NCBI RefSeq assembly: GCF_014196345.1
Contig: NZ_JACIDN010000004.1
Location: forward strand, 1-64,000
DNA length: 64,000 bases
Direction: 5' to 3'
DNA from: Methylobacterium brachythecii
Lineage (GTDB): Bacteria > Pseudomonadota > Alphaproteobacteria > Rhizobiales > Beijerinckiaceae
Shown here one piece after another: positions 26,589 through 34,918 of the stretch (position 1 is the first letter of the stretch; each line of letters opens with the position of its first letter). The translations under genes and the position numbers were made by a program. The notes under the pieces were generated by a model that searched no databases, was not told the origin of the DNA, and saw nothing but the letters and a program-made list of their open reading frames with translations.

Positions 26589-28733
26589 TTAAAAGCCGCT
26601 CTCGCGCACCAGCACCGCGGCGATGTGCCGAAAGCTATGCGCGGCGAGACTCTCCCGTCGGCCGGACACGCTCACCACACCGCGAACCACCTCCGGCGTG
26701 CCGGACAAGCGCAGCTCGTCGTCGGGACGATTGAGGACCACCGCGTAGTGCGCCTCCACCGGCACCGGGCCGACGCCCTTCTCCTCGCGCACCGCCACCG
26801 GGCCGCCAAGCAACGAGGAGAGGGCGGGGATCTCGACCGTGGCGACGGCCGCATTCGAGACCGAGGTAAGGTTGACGGGAATCGAGCCGGTGGTGAGGTC
26901 GTCGGGCACGAAGCTGCCGATGGCGCCGGGATAGAGCCGCGCCATGGCATCTTCCGGCACGAGGCCGCGCACCTGGCGGCGCCCGTTCGAGACCAGCGTG
27001 CCGAGTTCCTCGCCGCGGCCGACCCAGCGGCCAGGCTGGAGGTCCGGCTCGATCTCGGCAACGATCCCGTCGAAGGGCGCGCGGATCACGAGCTCGTCGT
27101 GGCGTCGCTCCAGGCCCTGGACGGCCTCGCGCCGCGCGCCCTGCTCGCCGTCGAGCACGAGGCCGCCGGCACGGTCCTGCGCGTCGGCGGTACGTCGGTC
27201 GCGCTTCATCTCGACGAGGGCGAGGCGGATCCGGGCGGTATTCAATTCATGGTCGAGCCGCGGCGAGGACAACCGGATCAAGATCTGACCCGCGCTGACC
27301 GCGGCGCCCGGTTCGACCTCCACGGATTCGACACGGGCCGGGGCCACGGCGGTCAGCCGCTCGGTGCGCTCGGGCTCGGCGATGGCCGGGATCTCGACGC
27401 GGCCGGACAATGGCAGGAAGAGCAGCAGGATGCCGATGGCGAGCACCGCAGCCGTCAACCGAACCCGCCCATTCGCGGTTATCCGGTCGCGGTTGCCCCA
27501 CCAGAACAGCACTTCGCGGACGATCGGCCCGATCACGAACACGCCGATCTCGACGGCGAAGAGCAGCAGTCCGAGCAGCTTGAACGCCATGGCGTAGACC
27601 ATCACCGCGATCCCGGTGAACAGAACCAGCCGGTAGATCCAGACTGCGATGCCGTAGCCGATCACCGCCATCCGCTGGCGCGGGCTCCAGGCCTCGGGAC
27701 AGGGGTCGCCCAGGCCAAACAGCGTCTCGCGCAGGGCCCAGCTCGTCAGAGCGAAGGCGCGCGGCTGCAGATTCGGCACCCCGAACAGGTCGGCGGCGAT
27801 GTAGTAGCCGTCGAAGCGCATCAACGGGCTGAGATTGATCGCGACGCTCATCACCCAGCTCGTCGTCGCCAGGAAGAAGGCGATCGAGCGCGGCGTTCCC
27901 TCCGGCAGGAACGACCAGGCAAGTGTCGCCAGCGCCGCGACGGCAAGCTCCACGGCGACGCCCGCCGCATCGATCGCCACGCGCTTGCGACGGTCGGTGA
28001 GGCGCCATGCATCGGTGGTGTCGGTGTAAAGCACCGGCATCATCACCATGAAGGCGACGCCCATGCTCGGCACCCGGCAGCCGAAATGGGTGGCGACATA
28101 GGCGTGGCCGAGCTCGTGCAGCAGCTTCACGGCTACGAGCGCAGCGAGATAGCCGACCATGCCCTCGGGGGTCAGGAACTGCAGGAAGGTCGCCGAGAAG
28201 GCGTCCCATTGCTGCGCGGCGAGGTAGAGGCCGACGAGGCCAGCGAGCGCGATGGCGATCAGGCTGCGCCGGTCGGCAAAGCGCCGGGCCAAGGGCAGCG
28301 TCCGGTCGAGGAAGGCCTGAGGCCGCACGAGCGGGATGCGGATGAACAGGTAATTGTGCAGCAGCCAGGCGCCGATCCCGTGCTTGCGCGCCGCGACCTG
28401 CCGCGCGAGCCCTTGCCAGCCGCCGCGATGCGCGACGAGGCCATTGAGCTCGCAGAATCCCCGGAAGCTCGCGACCTCCGAGAGGGCAACGTCGCGACCG
28501 AGCGCATTTCCGGCCGCCACTGCGACATCGGCCGGTGCCGCACCCGCGCGCCAGGCACGCAAAAGCGCGAGTCCGGTGTCGTCGATCTCGAAATAGCGAT
28601 GCGCAAGCGGGTCGTAGAGCAGCCAGGGCGCCGGACCGCCACCGCCTGGGACGCCGCCGCACTGGATCCGCAGATCCTCGCGGAGTGCCGTCAGCGGAAG
28701 TTCGCCGGGCGGCGAGTTCGGAATGGGGCTCAC
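26589..28733 (-). CDS. M50 site-2-protease-like membrane protein fused to HlyD domain
   Basis: A 714-residue protein; I chose the GTG at 28733 because it overlaps the upstream stop (GTGA) and leads into a coherent N-terminus. Residues ~35-105 (PAPWLLYDPLAHRYFEIDDT) resemble the PqqD/RRE-like domain at the front of YydH-type proteins. Multiple membrane helices follow, with the M50 zinc motif HELGH at 206-210 and the second metal region NLSPLMRFDGYY near 300-311. From ~430 a single membrane helix leads into a HlyD-type lipoyl/barrel-sandwich and coiled-coil region (VAPARVESVEVEPGAAVSAG, ELVIRAPFDGIVAEIEPDLQ). Related fusions are annotated as peptide zinc metalloproteases or HlyD secretion proteins. 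Here it probably forms the inner-membrane part of the exporter for the giant protein encoded next; proteolytic activity is plausible since the key residues are intact. Confidence 0.82.
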   Translation of the reverse strand: MSPIPNSPPGELPLTALREDLRIQCGGVPGGGGPAPWLLYDPLAHRYFEIDDTGLALLRAWRAGAAPADVAVAAGNALGRDVALSEVASFRGFCELNGLVAHRGGWQGLARQVAARKHGIGAWLLHNYLFIRIPLVRPQAFLDRTLPLARRFADRRSLIAIALAGLVGLYLAAQQWDAFSATFLQFLTPEGMVGYLAALVAVKLLHELGHAYVATHFGCRVPSMGVAFMVMMPVLYTDTTDAWRLTDRRKRVAIDAAGVAVELAVAALATLAWSFLPEGTPRSIAFFLATTSWVMSVAINLSPLMRFDGYYIAADLFGVPNLQPRAFALTSWALRETLFGLGDPCPEAWSPRQRMAVIGYGIAVWIYRLVLFTGIAVMVYAMAFKLLGLLLFAVEIGVFVIGPIVREVLFWWGNRDRITANGRVRLTAAVLAIGILLLFLPLSGRVEIPAIAEPERTERLTAVAPARVESVEVEPGAAVSAGQILIRLSSPRLDHELNTARIRLALVEMKRDRRTADAQDRAGGLVLDGEQGARREAVQGLERRHDELVIRAPFDGIVAEIEPDLQPGRWVGRGEELGTLVSNGRRQVRGLVPEDAMARLYPGAIGSFVPDDLTTGSIPVNLTSVSNAAVATVEIPALSSLLGGPVAVREEKGVGPVPVEAHYAVVLNRPDDELRLSGTPEVVRGVVSVSGRRESLAAHSFRHIAAVLVRESGF

Positions 28734-30145
28734 AGCCCCACCTTCTGGCGGAGGAACGTCAGCGGTTTGCGCAGCAGGTAGAAGCCGAAGGGCACCGTCG
28801 AGCCGTAGAGCTGCGCGGTGCCATGAGCGCCGAGCCGCGGCGCGTTGGATGAGGAAGACAGCCGCGCGACGACGCGGTGGGCCAGCACGCCGGCATCGGT
28901 CAGCCGCGGCACGGGCGTCACCTGCTCGACGCGCGCTTCGAGCGCGCTCAGCGGATCGGTGTCGAGGAAGACGCGCACGCGCGCATCCGGCTGCAGCGCG
29001 ATGGCATCGGCCACCGGCAGGTCGACGCGCACTTCCACCGTCTTCGGATCGGCGATCTCGAGAATGCGCAGCCCGGCGGCCACGGGCTTTCCGTACCATT
29101 CCTTGCGATCGGCATAGACCGCCACGCCGGCACGCTCAGCGCGAACCTGGGTCTTGCCGAAGGTGTCGCGTGCGAAGTCGCGTTCGGCCGATTTCAGGGC
29201 GAGCTCCGCACGGGCCTGTCCGACGTCGCGCCGGGCGCGCTCGTCGACATAGGCGCCCTGCGTCACCGAGCGCAGACGCGCATCGGCTACCTGCACCTCG
29301 CGCTCGGCCACCGAGAGGGCGTTGCGTTGCGCGGTATCGACGTAGCGCAGCACGACGTCGCCGACCGCCACGGACGCGTTCGGCGCCACCGCGATCTCTT
29401 CGACGATGCCCTCGATCGGGGCGGCGACGACGAAGGGGTGCTCCGCCGTGATCGTGGCAGGCGCCAGCACGGTCATCGACACCGGAAAGCACAGAGCAAG
29501 CAGCGCAAGGCCCGCAATTCCGATTGCGGGCTTGCGGATGTCGCCGTCGAAGCGGGGCAATAGGGGAGGGCGCAGAGCCAGCATCGCATGGGCGCCGGTC
29601 TCGGCGAGGCGCGCGGCAAGGGCCGTCACCGCCTCTTCGAAGACGCGCTCACGCGTGAAGAGCAGTCCACCGATGACAGCACCGGCCCGGTCGCGCAGCG
29701 GCATCCACAGACCGCAGGCGAAGGGATAGCTGCGCGCCTCTTCGCCGCCCTGAGCGGTAAGGTCGAGGAGACGGGGCGTCGTGCGCTCGGTCTCGGGAAT
29801 GGCGGCGATGGTCGCCTCGATGAAGGCGATCAGCGGCGCGTTGCGCTCGACCTGCACCGTGCCCGAGACGCGCTCGACGATCAGGCCGCCGATACGGTCC
29901 TGCTTCAGGAGGAAGCCCTGGCGGGCCTGGACCAGCTTGGCGCTCTCGTTGACGAGGGCCAGGCCGAGAGCGTCGCGGTCCGGAGCCTGCCGGAAGGCCG
30001 CTTCGACCCCGAGAAGCTGGCGCAGGCCTGCGCTGGCATCTTCGACGGGTGCGGGCTTCTGGATCGGCATCCGCGCCAGCATCTCGCCGGCCGGATCGAC
30101 CAGGAGGCGGCGGCGCGGCGGGGCGCTCGGCTGCGGCGCAGCCAT
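28730..30145 (-). CDS. GAF-like domain fused to HlyD membrane-fusion protein
   Basis: A 471-residue protein. The ATG at 30145 follows the previous stop by one base (TGACATGG). Residues ~55-190 are a cytoplasmic GAF-like sensor domain (ALGLALVNESAKLVQARQG, CGLWMPLRDRAGAVIGGLLF). One membrane helix lies at ~206-228 (AIGIAGLALLALCFPVSM), then a periplasmic HlyD-type region: barrel-sandwich halves around a coiled coil (EGIVEEIAVAPNASVAVGDV; AGVAVYADRKEWYGKPVAAG). The GAF fusion is unusual for an adaptor and suggests that assembly or gating responds to a cytoplasmic ligand. The gene is translationally coupled to the M50-HlyD gene (4-base overlap) and follows the first adaptor gene. Confidence 0.8.
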   Translation of the reverse strand: MAAPQPSAPPRRRLLVDPAGEMLARMPIQKPAPVEDASAGLRQLLGVEAAFRQAPDRDALGLALVNESAKLVQARQGFLLKQDRIGGLIVERVSGTVQVERNAPLIAFIEATIAAIPETERTTPRLLDLTAQGGEEARSYPFACGLWMPLRDRAGAVIGGLLFTRERVFEEAVTALAARLAETGAHAMLALRPPLLPRFDGDIRKPAIGIAGLALLALCFPVSMTVLAPATITAEHPFVVAAPIEGIVEEIAVAPNASVAVGDVVLRYVDTAQRNALSVAEREVQVADARLRSVTQGAYVDERARRDVGQARAELALKSAERDFARDTFGKTQVRAERAGVAVYADRKEWYGKPVAAGLRILEIADPKTVEVRVDLPVADAIALQPDARVRVFLDTDPLSALEARVEQVTPVPRLTDAGVLAHRVVARLSSSSNAPRLGAHGTAQLYGSTVPFGFYLLRKPLTFLRQKVGL

Positions 30146-30146
30146 G

Positions 30147-30875
30147 TCAGCTGCCCGGGCGCTCAAACAGGGCGTCGAGGCTCATGCCGGGGAGCACCGC
30201 CGAGGTATCGCCGGCCGCGAAGCCGGCCGTGATCTTGATGGTCTGCGAGACCGGGTCGACGGCGGCGGCCGTGCGGATCACCTTCGCCGCATAGGCCTTG
30301 CCGGTCTCGTCGACCTTGACCTGGAGAGGTGTGCCGGATTTCAGCCAGACCAGCCATGCCGAGGGGACGATGAGGTCGATTTCCACCGTGCCGGCATCGA
30401 CAATGCGCAGGAGCGGCTGGCCCGTGGCGGGCATCTCGAACTCGCGCGCCCGCAGCTCGGCGACGCGGCCGGAGAACGGCGCGACGATCTTGCAGTCGCG
30501 CACACGGAAGCTCAGGGCCTCCGCCGCCGCATGAGCCTTGTCCCATTTCGCCTTGGCGGCCTGGACCTCGATCTTGCCGATGGCGTGGCGCCGATCGAGC
30601 TGCTGGGCGTTGTCGAGGGCGATGCGGTTGACCGCATCCTCGGCCACGGCGGCACGCATCTCGGCCTCGGGCTTATCGCAGTCAAAGGCAACGAGGGTAT
30701 CCCCGGCCTTGAACGACTCGCCCTCGCGGAAGGGCAGCTTCATGATCCGCGCGTTCAGGTCGGTGGCAATGCTCGCATCGCGCACCGCGCGCACGACGCC
30801 GCGCACCGGTGGGTCCGATTGAGCGAGCGCAGGCAATGCCACGAGGGACACCAAAACGGCCGTTGCCAGACGCAC
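30147..30875 (-). CDS. periplasmic adaptor (HlyD/RND membrane-fusion type)
   Basis: A 242-residue secreted adaptor: signal peptide MRLATAVLVSLVALPALAQ, barrel-sandwich half (GVVRAVRDASIATDLNARIM, FREGESFKAGDTLVAFD), a helical hairpin of ~60 residues, second half (CKIVAPFSGRVAELRAREFE) and a beta-barrel (TVEIDLIVPSAWLVWLKSGT). It lacks a membrane anchor. Membrane-fusion proteins bridge inner-membrane exporters and TolC channels. It is the first gene of the minus-strand locus, with the stop one base before the next ATG, so it is in the same operon as the GAF-HlyD and M50-HlyD genes. An unusually short hairpin compared with canonical HlyD fits the MFP branch paired with peptidase-like partners. 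Confidence 0.82.
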   Translation of the reverse strand: MRLATAVLVSLVALPALAQSDPPVRGVVRAVRDASIATDLNARIMKLPFREGESFKAGDTLVAFDCDKPEAEMRAAVAEDAVNRIALDNAQQLDRRHAIGKIEVQAAKAKWDKAHAAAEALSFRVRDCKIVAPFSGRVAELRAREFEMPATGQPLLRIVDAGTVEIDLIVPSAWLVWLKSGTPLQVKVDETGKAYAAKVIRTAAAVDPVSQTIKITAGFAAGDTSAVLPGMSLDALFERPGS

Positions 30876-31043
30876 GATAACCCCTCACGCAGACACGAAC
30901 CGCGCCTTCGTTTGTGGTCGATTAGGGTTAAAGATTCGTGCGACCAGCCCGGTTGGACCGTCCGACAACGCTGCAATTTGGAGCCGGCGCATTCAGCCCC
31001 TGATGTCGTTCGAGTTCGCAGCACATCCGCCACTTGGCGAAGC

Positions 31044-31062
31044 GCTGGCGGAAGGGGTGGGA
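31044..31062 (+). other. attachment site attL (19-bp direct repeat)
   Basis: GCTGGCGGAAGGGGTGGGA, identical to the copy at 42378-42396 in tRNA-Ser. The bases on both sides differ between copies, so the match is exactly 19 bp. Confidence 0.82.
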
Positions 31063-31125
31063 GAAGCTACATCACCAGCCACCGCATTGATTTCATTCAG
31101 TAAAATGATCTCGTCAGGCGTCGTC

Positions 31126-31135
31126 GGTGTAGCAG
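31126..31135 (+). other. candidate integrase arm-type site, left
   Basis: GGTGTAGCAG, 64 bases inside the left core. Two more copies stand at the right end at a nearly equal distance from the right core, the layout of arm sites of tyrosine integrases. Confidence 0.4.
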
Positions 31136-31295
31136 TGCAGTGTGGCAATCTCAAGCCCGCAGTCGCCGGTAGCCCCTGAGGTTTTTGGGGCAAAAATCTG
31201 AGACGGCTTTCTTAAGGAGCGGAGCCTGAAACTCCCCCGTGCCGGGACCCCGTTCCGATTTGCGAGGCAGGTCACGGCAAGCCGTGGAAGATCAG

Positions 31296-31922
31296 ATGGA
31301 ATCGCGAAGCGGGCTACCGACGCAGGAACGGATCGAGGTTGCCCATCAGGGAGCTCGCGGATGGATCGGTCCTGCAGACCGGATGCCGGAAGCTGAGGTC
31401 GCGTTGCGGCTCGCCGAATACCTCTCGGAACGTCCCGGCTTCGGCGGGCATGTCGCAGTGGCCATTGACGGAGCGTCAGTTCGAGTGGCCGGCGTGGAGG
31501 TATTCGACATCGTAAGCTATTTGGCCCGCGCCGGCTGGACACGAGCGGCGGCTGGCGTGGCTGGCAAGAATGTCTGGGCCGCTGACTACCAGCGCGGGAA
31601 CGCCACGTTGCGGGTTCACTCTCGATCGGGCCGAGGGGACGTCGAGACCACGGTGAGCGGTCGGCGCATTATCGCCGAGTGCAAGAAGGGGCCTCTCATC
31701 AAGAAGCCCGGCAGTCCCGAGTATCCGCTGCTCACTGCCGCCATCGGACAGGCACTGCTCTTCGACGCCGCCGATGCTGACCTTTTGATTGCGGCAGTCC
31801 CCGATACCCCGAGCTTCCAGCGGATCGCCGAGGCATGGCGTGCTCGACCTCGATTGCGAGCCAGTGGCATCGAGATCGCACTTGTGTCGCGCTCAGGCTC
31901 TGTGCTCGGCTTGTCGGTGTAG
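31296..31922 (+). CDS. PD-(D/E)xK-like hypothetical protein
   Basis: A 208-residue protein; GGAAG lies five bases before the ATG at 31296 (an upstream GTG at 31239 is possible). The central part carries a restriction-endonuclease-like core: Asp in GRGDVETTV, then IIAECKKGPL giving D-x(n)-E-x-K with Cys at the x position, then a helix TAAIGQALLFDAADADLLIA. This resembles the nuclease fold of PD-(D/E)xK enzymes that act on DNA, though some members have other roles. The N-terminal ~80 residues (AEVALRLAEYLSERPGFGGH) look like a small helical DNA-binding or dimerisation region. It is the first gene inside the left end of the island. The active-site reading is by eye and needs structure prediction. 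Confidence 0.6.
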   Translation: MESRSGLPTQERIEVAHQGARGWIGPADRMPEAEVALRLAEYLSERPGFGGHVAVAIDGASVRVAGVEVFDIVSYLARAGWTRAAAGVAGKNVWAADYQRGNATLRVHSRSGRGDVETTVSGRRIIAECKKGPLIKKPGSPEYPLLTAAIGQALLFDAADADLLIAAVPDTPSFQRIAEAWRARPRLRASGIEIALVSRSGSVLGLSV

Positions 31923-32281
31923 CGCTTGGGAAGGAGAAGATTGCCCATTGAAGCATCATCTCCAAAGACCACTGCCTCGCCGAGTTCGATTTTCGTTATA
32001 ATGACCGGGTTTGGCTCGGCGTGGATGACGATGCCCGCGCCGACCATCTAGCCGCCGTGCTGTTGGCAAACACCTAACCTATCAAACGATTGTTCGGCAG
32101 GCATGAGAGCCGGAGGCGCCGACCGACCCGACCGTTTTGATAGCGCGGGGATGCAAACCCCGGCGCAATGCGTTAAATCTGTGGATGGGATCTCAATCCC
32201 TTTGTGTGGTCTTCTTCAAGCGGCTTTGCTGTTTGGAGCAAGGCCTTTTTGAGTCGCTTGAAGCGGCAAAACAGGCAAAGA
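31923..32281. other. island intergenic region
   Basis: About 360 bases without a supported gene. GC content falls from left to right towards the AT-rich ImmA-like gene. No repeat or terminator stood out. Confidence 0.4.
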
Positions 32282-32815
32282 ATGGCGCTGACGTGGCACG
32301 AACATCTTGGACGAAACGTCCCTGACTATAGGCTTGTGAAAGCCAAGGTCGACGACGCTTTGCGCCAAAACTATGTGAGCAATCCACCCGTGCCAGTGCG
32401 GGATATGGCCATTAACTACGGGGTAGATGTTTTCTTTGGTGATTTTGGCGACGCAGGAAAGACCGTATCCGGATTTCTTGATCTTCAAGATAACTGTATT
32501 TTTGTTAATAAAGACGAGTCGCCGGCCCGACAGAACTTCACTATTGCCCATGAGTTAGGTCATTTTTTGCTTCACGCCGATCTATTGAGAAACCATCCAA
32601 ATCAATACAGCGTATTGTATCGAGCGCCGATTGGTGCCGCGAAAGATCCTCTTGAGCAAGAGGCAAATGCTTTTGCTGCCCACATACTGGTCCCGCGATC
32701 GTTTTTGGATCGCTATTATAAGATAGCGTCACGGCAGGAGTTGGCACGTCTGTTCAATGTTTCTGAAGATGTAATTGGGTATCGTATGGCGTATGAATAT
32801 AAATCCGCCGCCTGA
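32282..32815 (+). CDS. ImmA/IrrE-family metallo-endopeptidase
   Basis: A 177-residue protein with the ImmA/IrrE (COG2856) zinc protease core: FTIAHELGHFLLH carries the HExxH motif and EQEANAFAAHILVP carries the third ligand Glu. The N-terminal part includes VRDMAINYGVDVFF, typical of the family's helical lead-in. ImmA of ICEBs1 cleaves the repressor ImmR to induce the element; other members pair with XRE antitoxins or act in defence. Here no XRE repressor is adjacent. Instead a small membrane-protein gene overlaps its 3' end. The gene is clearly lower in GC than the flanking chromosome, a sign of transfer. Family firm; partner unknown. Confidence 0.85.
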   Translation: MALTWHEHLGRNVPDYRLVKAKVDDALRQNYVSNPPVPVRDMAINYGVDVFFGDFGDAGKTVSGFLDLQDNCIFVNKDESPARQNFTIAHELGHFLLHADLLRNHPNQYSVLYRAPIGAAKDPLEQEANAFAAHILVPRSFLDRYYKIASRQELARLFNVSEDVIGYRMAYEYKSAA

Positions 32816-33167
32816 CTTCAGCGTTGCTGCACTAAAAGCTACGATACGACCTACCGCATCTCGTGTTGCACCTTCCGAGTACGACTCAGCGCAAATAAAA
32901 GCTCAATCTGAGTTTGTTGAGTTGCAAGGGCGCGGACAATTTTTCCTTCTGCGCGGGAAATGGTCTTGGTGTCTTGTTGCATGGATATCTCTAATATTAC
33001 TTTTTCAAGCCGCGCTCACTGTTCTAGTGGGATGCGGCGTGCTTAATTTCAGCGATTACAAGTGGTTCCTTACTCTGGTTATCGGGCAAAGCTTCCTGCA
33101 GATCGTTGGAATGGGGGTTATTATTGTAAAGTTTCTCTATGCTCACCCTAGTGGAGGGAATAAATGA
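32793..33167 (+). CDS. two-pass membrane protein overlapping the ImmA-like gene
   Basis: A 124-residue protein whose start (MNINPPPDFSVAAL) overlaps the end of the ImmA-like gene by 23 bases, so translation is likely coupled. The first ~60 residues are soluble; two membrane segments follow, WCLVAWISLILLFQAALTVL and FLTLVIGQSFLQIVGMGVII, with a short loop between and a very short tail. No family recognised. The coupling to a protease suggests a functional pair, for instance protease plus membrane effector or anchored substrate, but that is inference. Composition is low in GC, like its partner. Confidence 0.68.
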   Translation: MNINPPPDFSVAALKATIRPTASRVAPSEYDSAQIKAQSEFVELQGRGQFFLLRGKWSWCLVAWISLILLFQAALTVLVGCGVLNFSDYKWFLTLVIGQSFLQIVGMGVIIVKFLYAHPSGGNK

Positions 33168-33445
33168 ACGTCAACGAAACGTCGGGCAAGCCTACGCAGG
33201 GTGGACTTTACTAACACTTGGTAGGCATCCCCCGGCTCTTCGATCTGCGCCTTCCTATCACTATCTTTGGTTCGGCCCCGTTACCGTTTGCTTTATCGCA
33301 TTATGCCGAAGCCGGTGACTATGGCGTCGTAGGTTAAGAGGCACAGGTCTTCTGTTACGTCCTGTGCTTCGTGTCGAACCCGTACGGTAGGTCCGCTCCG
33401 CTTTCAAACCGCCTCGTTCAGCAAGATCACGGGGCGAGTCTGCTC

Positions 33446-34009
33446 CTACCGGGAGCCGTCGAGGCGTATGATTTGGTCATACTTGATCCTCGACACGGGC
33501 TGTATGGCGGCGAACCCCGAAGCGCTTGCAGTGATCGTAGGCGCCTTCCAATCCGCCGAGAACCAGACACGTAGGCCGCCCAGCCCAGCCGCCAGGGCCC
33601 GCATGAAGGCGGCCTCAAAAGCCGCAGCGCCGGATTCGTCTCCCCAAATGCGAACGCTCAGGCATGGAAACCCGGTCTTCTCGTCCCCGTAGGCTCCCGT
33701 GTAGGCTAGCCCGAGGGTTTGGGTGTCTCCGTGCTGGGAACCGTACGGATGCGGCTGGGTGTCGAACCGCAGATCGACGGGCACCTCGCTCAGCGGGTGT
33801 TCCGGCAGCCGGTCAAGTGTCCCGCGATACTCGACGTCGTGATGCATCTGGCGGTTTGCATGAATCCACTCACCGCTCTCTTTGACCGCCCGGATGACAA
33901 CCGTCGCGTCAAAGCGCGACCCCGAACCCGAGGCGTCGTCCCATAGCTCTGGCGTCCACCTCGTCAGTACCTTGGCTGGCCCCGGGGTCTTTTTTCCGAA
34001 CCAGGCCAT
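33446..34009 (-). CDS. hypothetical protein, 187 aa
   Basis: A 187-residue soluble protein starting at MAWFGKKTPGPAK, with a GGGGGGTG stretch before the ATG; the frame is open further but without a sensible N-terminus. It has an alternating beta/alpha pattern (DATVVIRAVKESGEW, VPVDLRFDTQPHPYGS, FPCLSVRIWGDESGAAAFEA). I do not recognise a family. It is transcribed away from the resolvase, with which it shares an upstream region of ~190 bases, and sits in the middle of the island. Confidence 0.55.
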   Translation of the reverse strand: MAWFGKKTPGPAKVLTRWTPELWDDASGSGSRFDATVVIRAVKESGEWIHANRQMHHDVEYRGTLDRLPEHPLSEVPVDLRFDTQPHPYGSQHGDTQTLGLAYTGAYGDEKTGFPCLSVRIWGDESGAAAFEAAFMRALAAGLGGLRVWFSADWKAPTITASASGFAAIQPVSRIKYDQIIRLDGSR

Positions 34010-34200
34010 CGCACCCCCCTGCAGAACGCACACGATGGCAGCGCCGCCGCCTTTTGTCTTGCGTATCGCCGGGTATAGATAAGCGAGACGGCTGCGTGAG
34101 ACACTGGCGCTTCGATGAATGTGTCTCATTAGGGTATCTTGACGTTTCTCGGGACAGGCGTCATAGGAGGTCTAGACCCTATCAAGACATTAGAGCAGCT

Positions 34201-34758
34201 ATGACCACCTTCGGTTACGCCCGCGTGAGCACCGCCGACCAAGACCTGACGATCCAGCGGGAGGCACTGCGGAAGGCAGGTTGCGTCACCGTCCGGGAGG
34301 AGAAGCGGACCGGGACGACGCGAGAGGGGCGGACCGAACTCGACACGCTGATGGAGTTCCTTCGCGAGGGGGACACGCTCATGGTCACCCGCATCGATCG
34401 CTTGGCCCGCTCCATCGGGGACCTTCAGGACATCGTGCGGACGCTGCGGGCGAAAGGCGTAGCGCTTAAGGCGACGGAACAGCCTATCGACACCGCGACG
34501 GCAGCGGGCAAGGCGTTCCTCGACATGCTGGGGGTATTCGCCGAGTTCGAAACGAACTTGCGGCGTGAGCGGCAGATGGAGGGGATCGCAAAGGCAAAGG
34601 CCGAAGGCGTCTACAAGGGACGCAAGGCGAGTATTGACGTCGCGAAGGTGCGCGAGCTTTACGGGCAAGGCATGGGCGGGACAGCTATCGCCAAGGCACT
34701 CGGGATAGGTCGCGCGAGCGTCTACCGAATCATCGGAGGCGAAACCGCGACGGTGTGA
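34201..34758 (+). CDS. serine recombinase (resolvase/invertase family)
   Basis: A 185-residue small serine recombinase. The N-terminal catalytic domain shows GYARVSTADQDLTIQREAL with the nucleophilic Ser, then the conserved IDRLARSIGDLQDIV and the long E helix FETNLRRERQMEGIAKAKAEG. The C-terminal helix-turn-helix is GGTAIAKALGIGRASVYRII. It has the full length for resolvases/invertases of Tn3-like elements and Gin-type systems. About 80 bases upstream contain imperfect dyads (TAGGGTATCTTGAC and ACCCTATCAAGAC) that could be res-type sites. After its stop, sequence resembling a longer recombinase tail persists out of frame. It is probably functional on the element. Confidence 0.88.
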   Translation: MTTFGYARVSTADQDLTIQREALRKAGCVTVREEKRTGTTREGRTELDTLMEFLREGDTLMVTRIDRLARSIGDLQDIVRTLRAKGVALKATEQPIDTATAAGKAFLDMLGVFAEFETNLRRERQMEGIAKAKAEGVYKGRKASIDVAKVRELYGQGMGGTAIAKALGIGRASVYRIIGGETATV

Positions 34759-34918
34759 CGAGCCTCGCGGACGCCCTCAATGAACGCGGCGTTACCACCC
34801 GCCGGGGGCGAATTGGTTGCCGTGAGCGTCACTGAAGCTTCCGTTTCTCAAACGCGGCCACGTCCTACGACGTCAGCTTGAACCACTCCCCATTGGCTCG
34901 GCGTTCCACGAACTGCCG

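Noticed and set aside
14907..30875. Ordinary type I secretion operon
   Set aside because: No ABC exporter ATPase (no Walker A protein) is encoded anywhere in this locus, so I did not label it type I.
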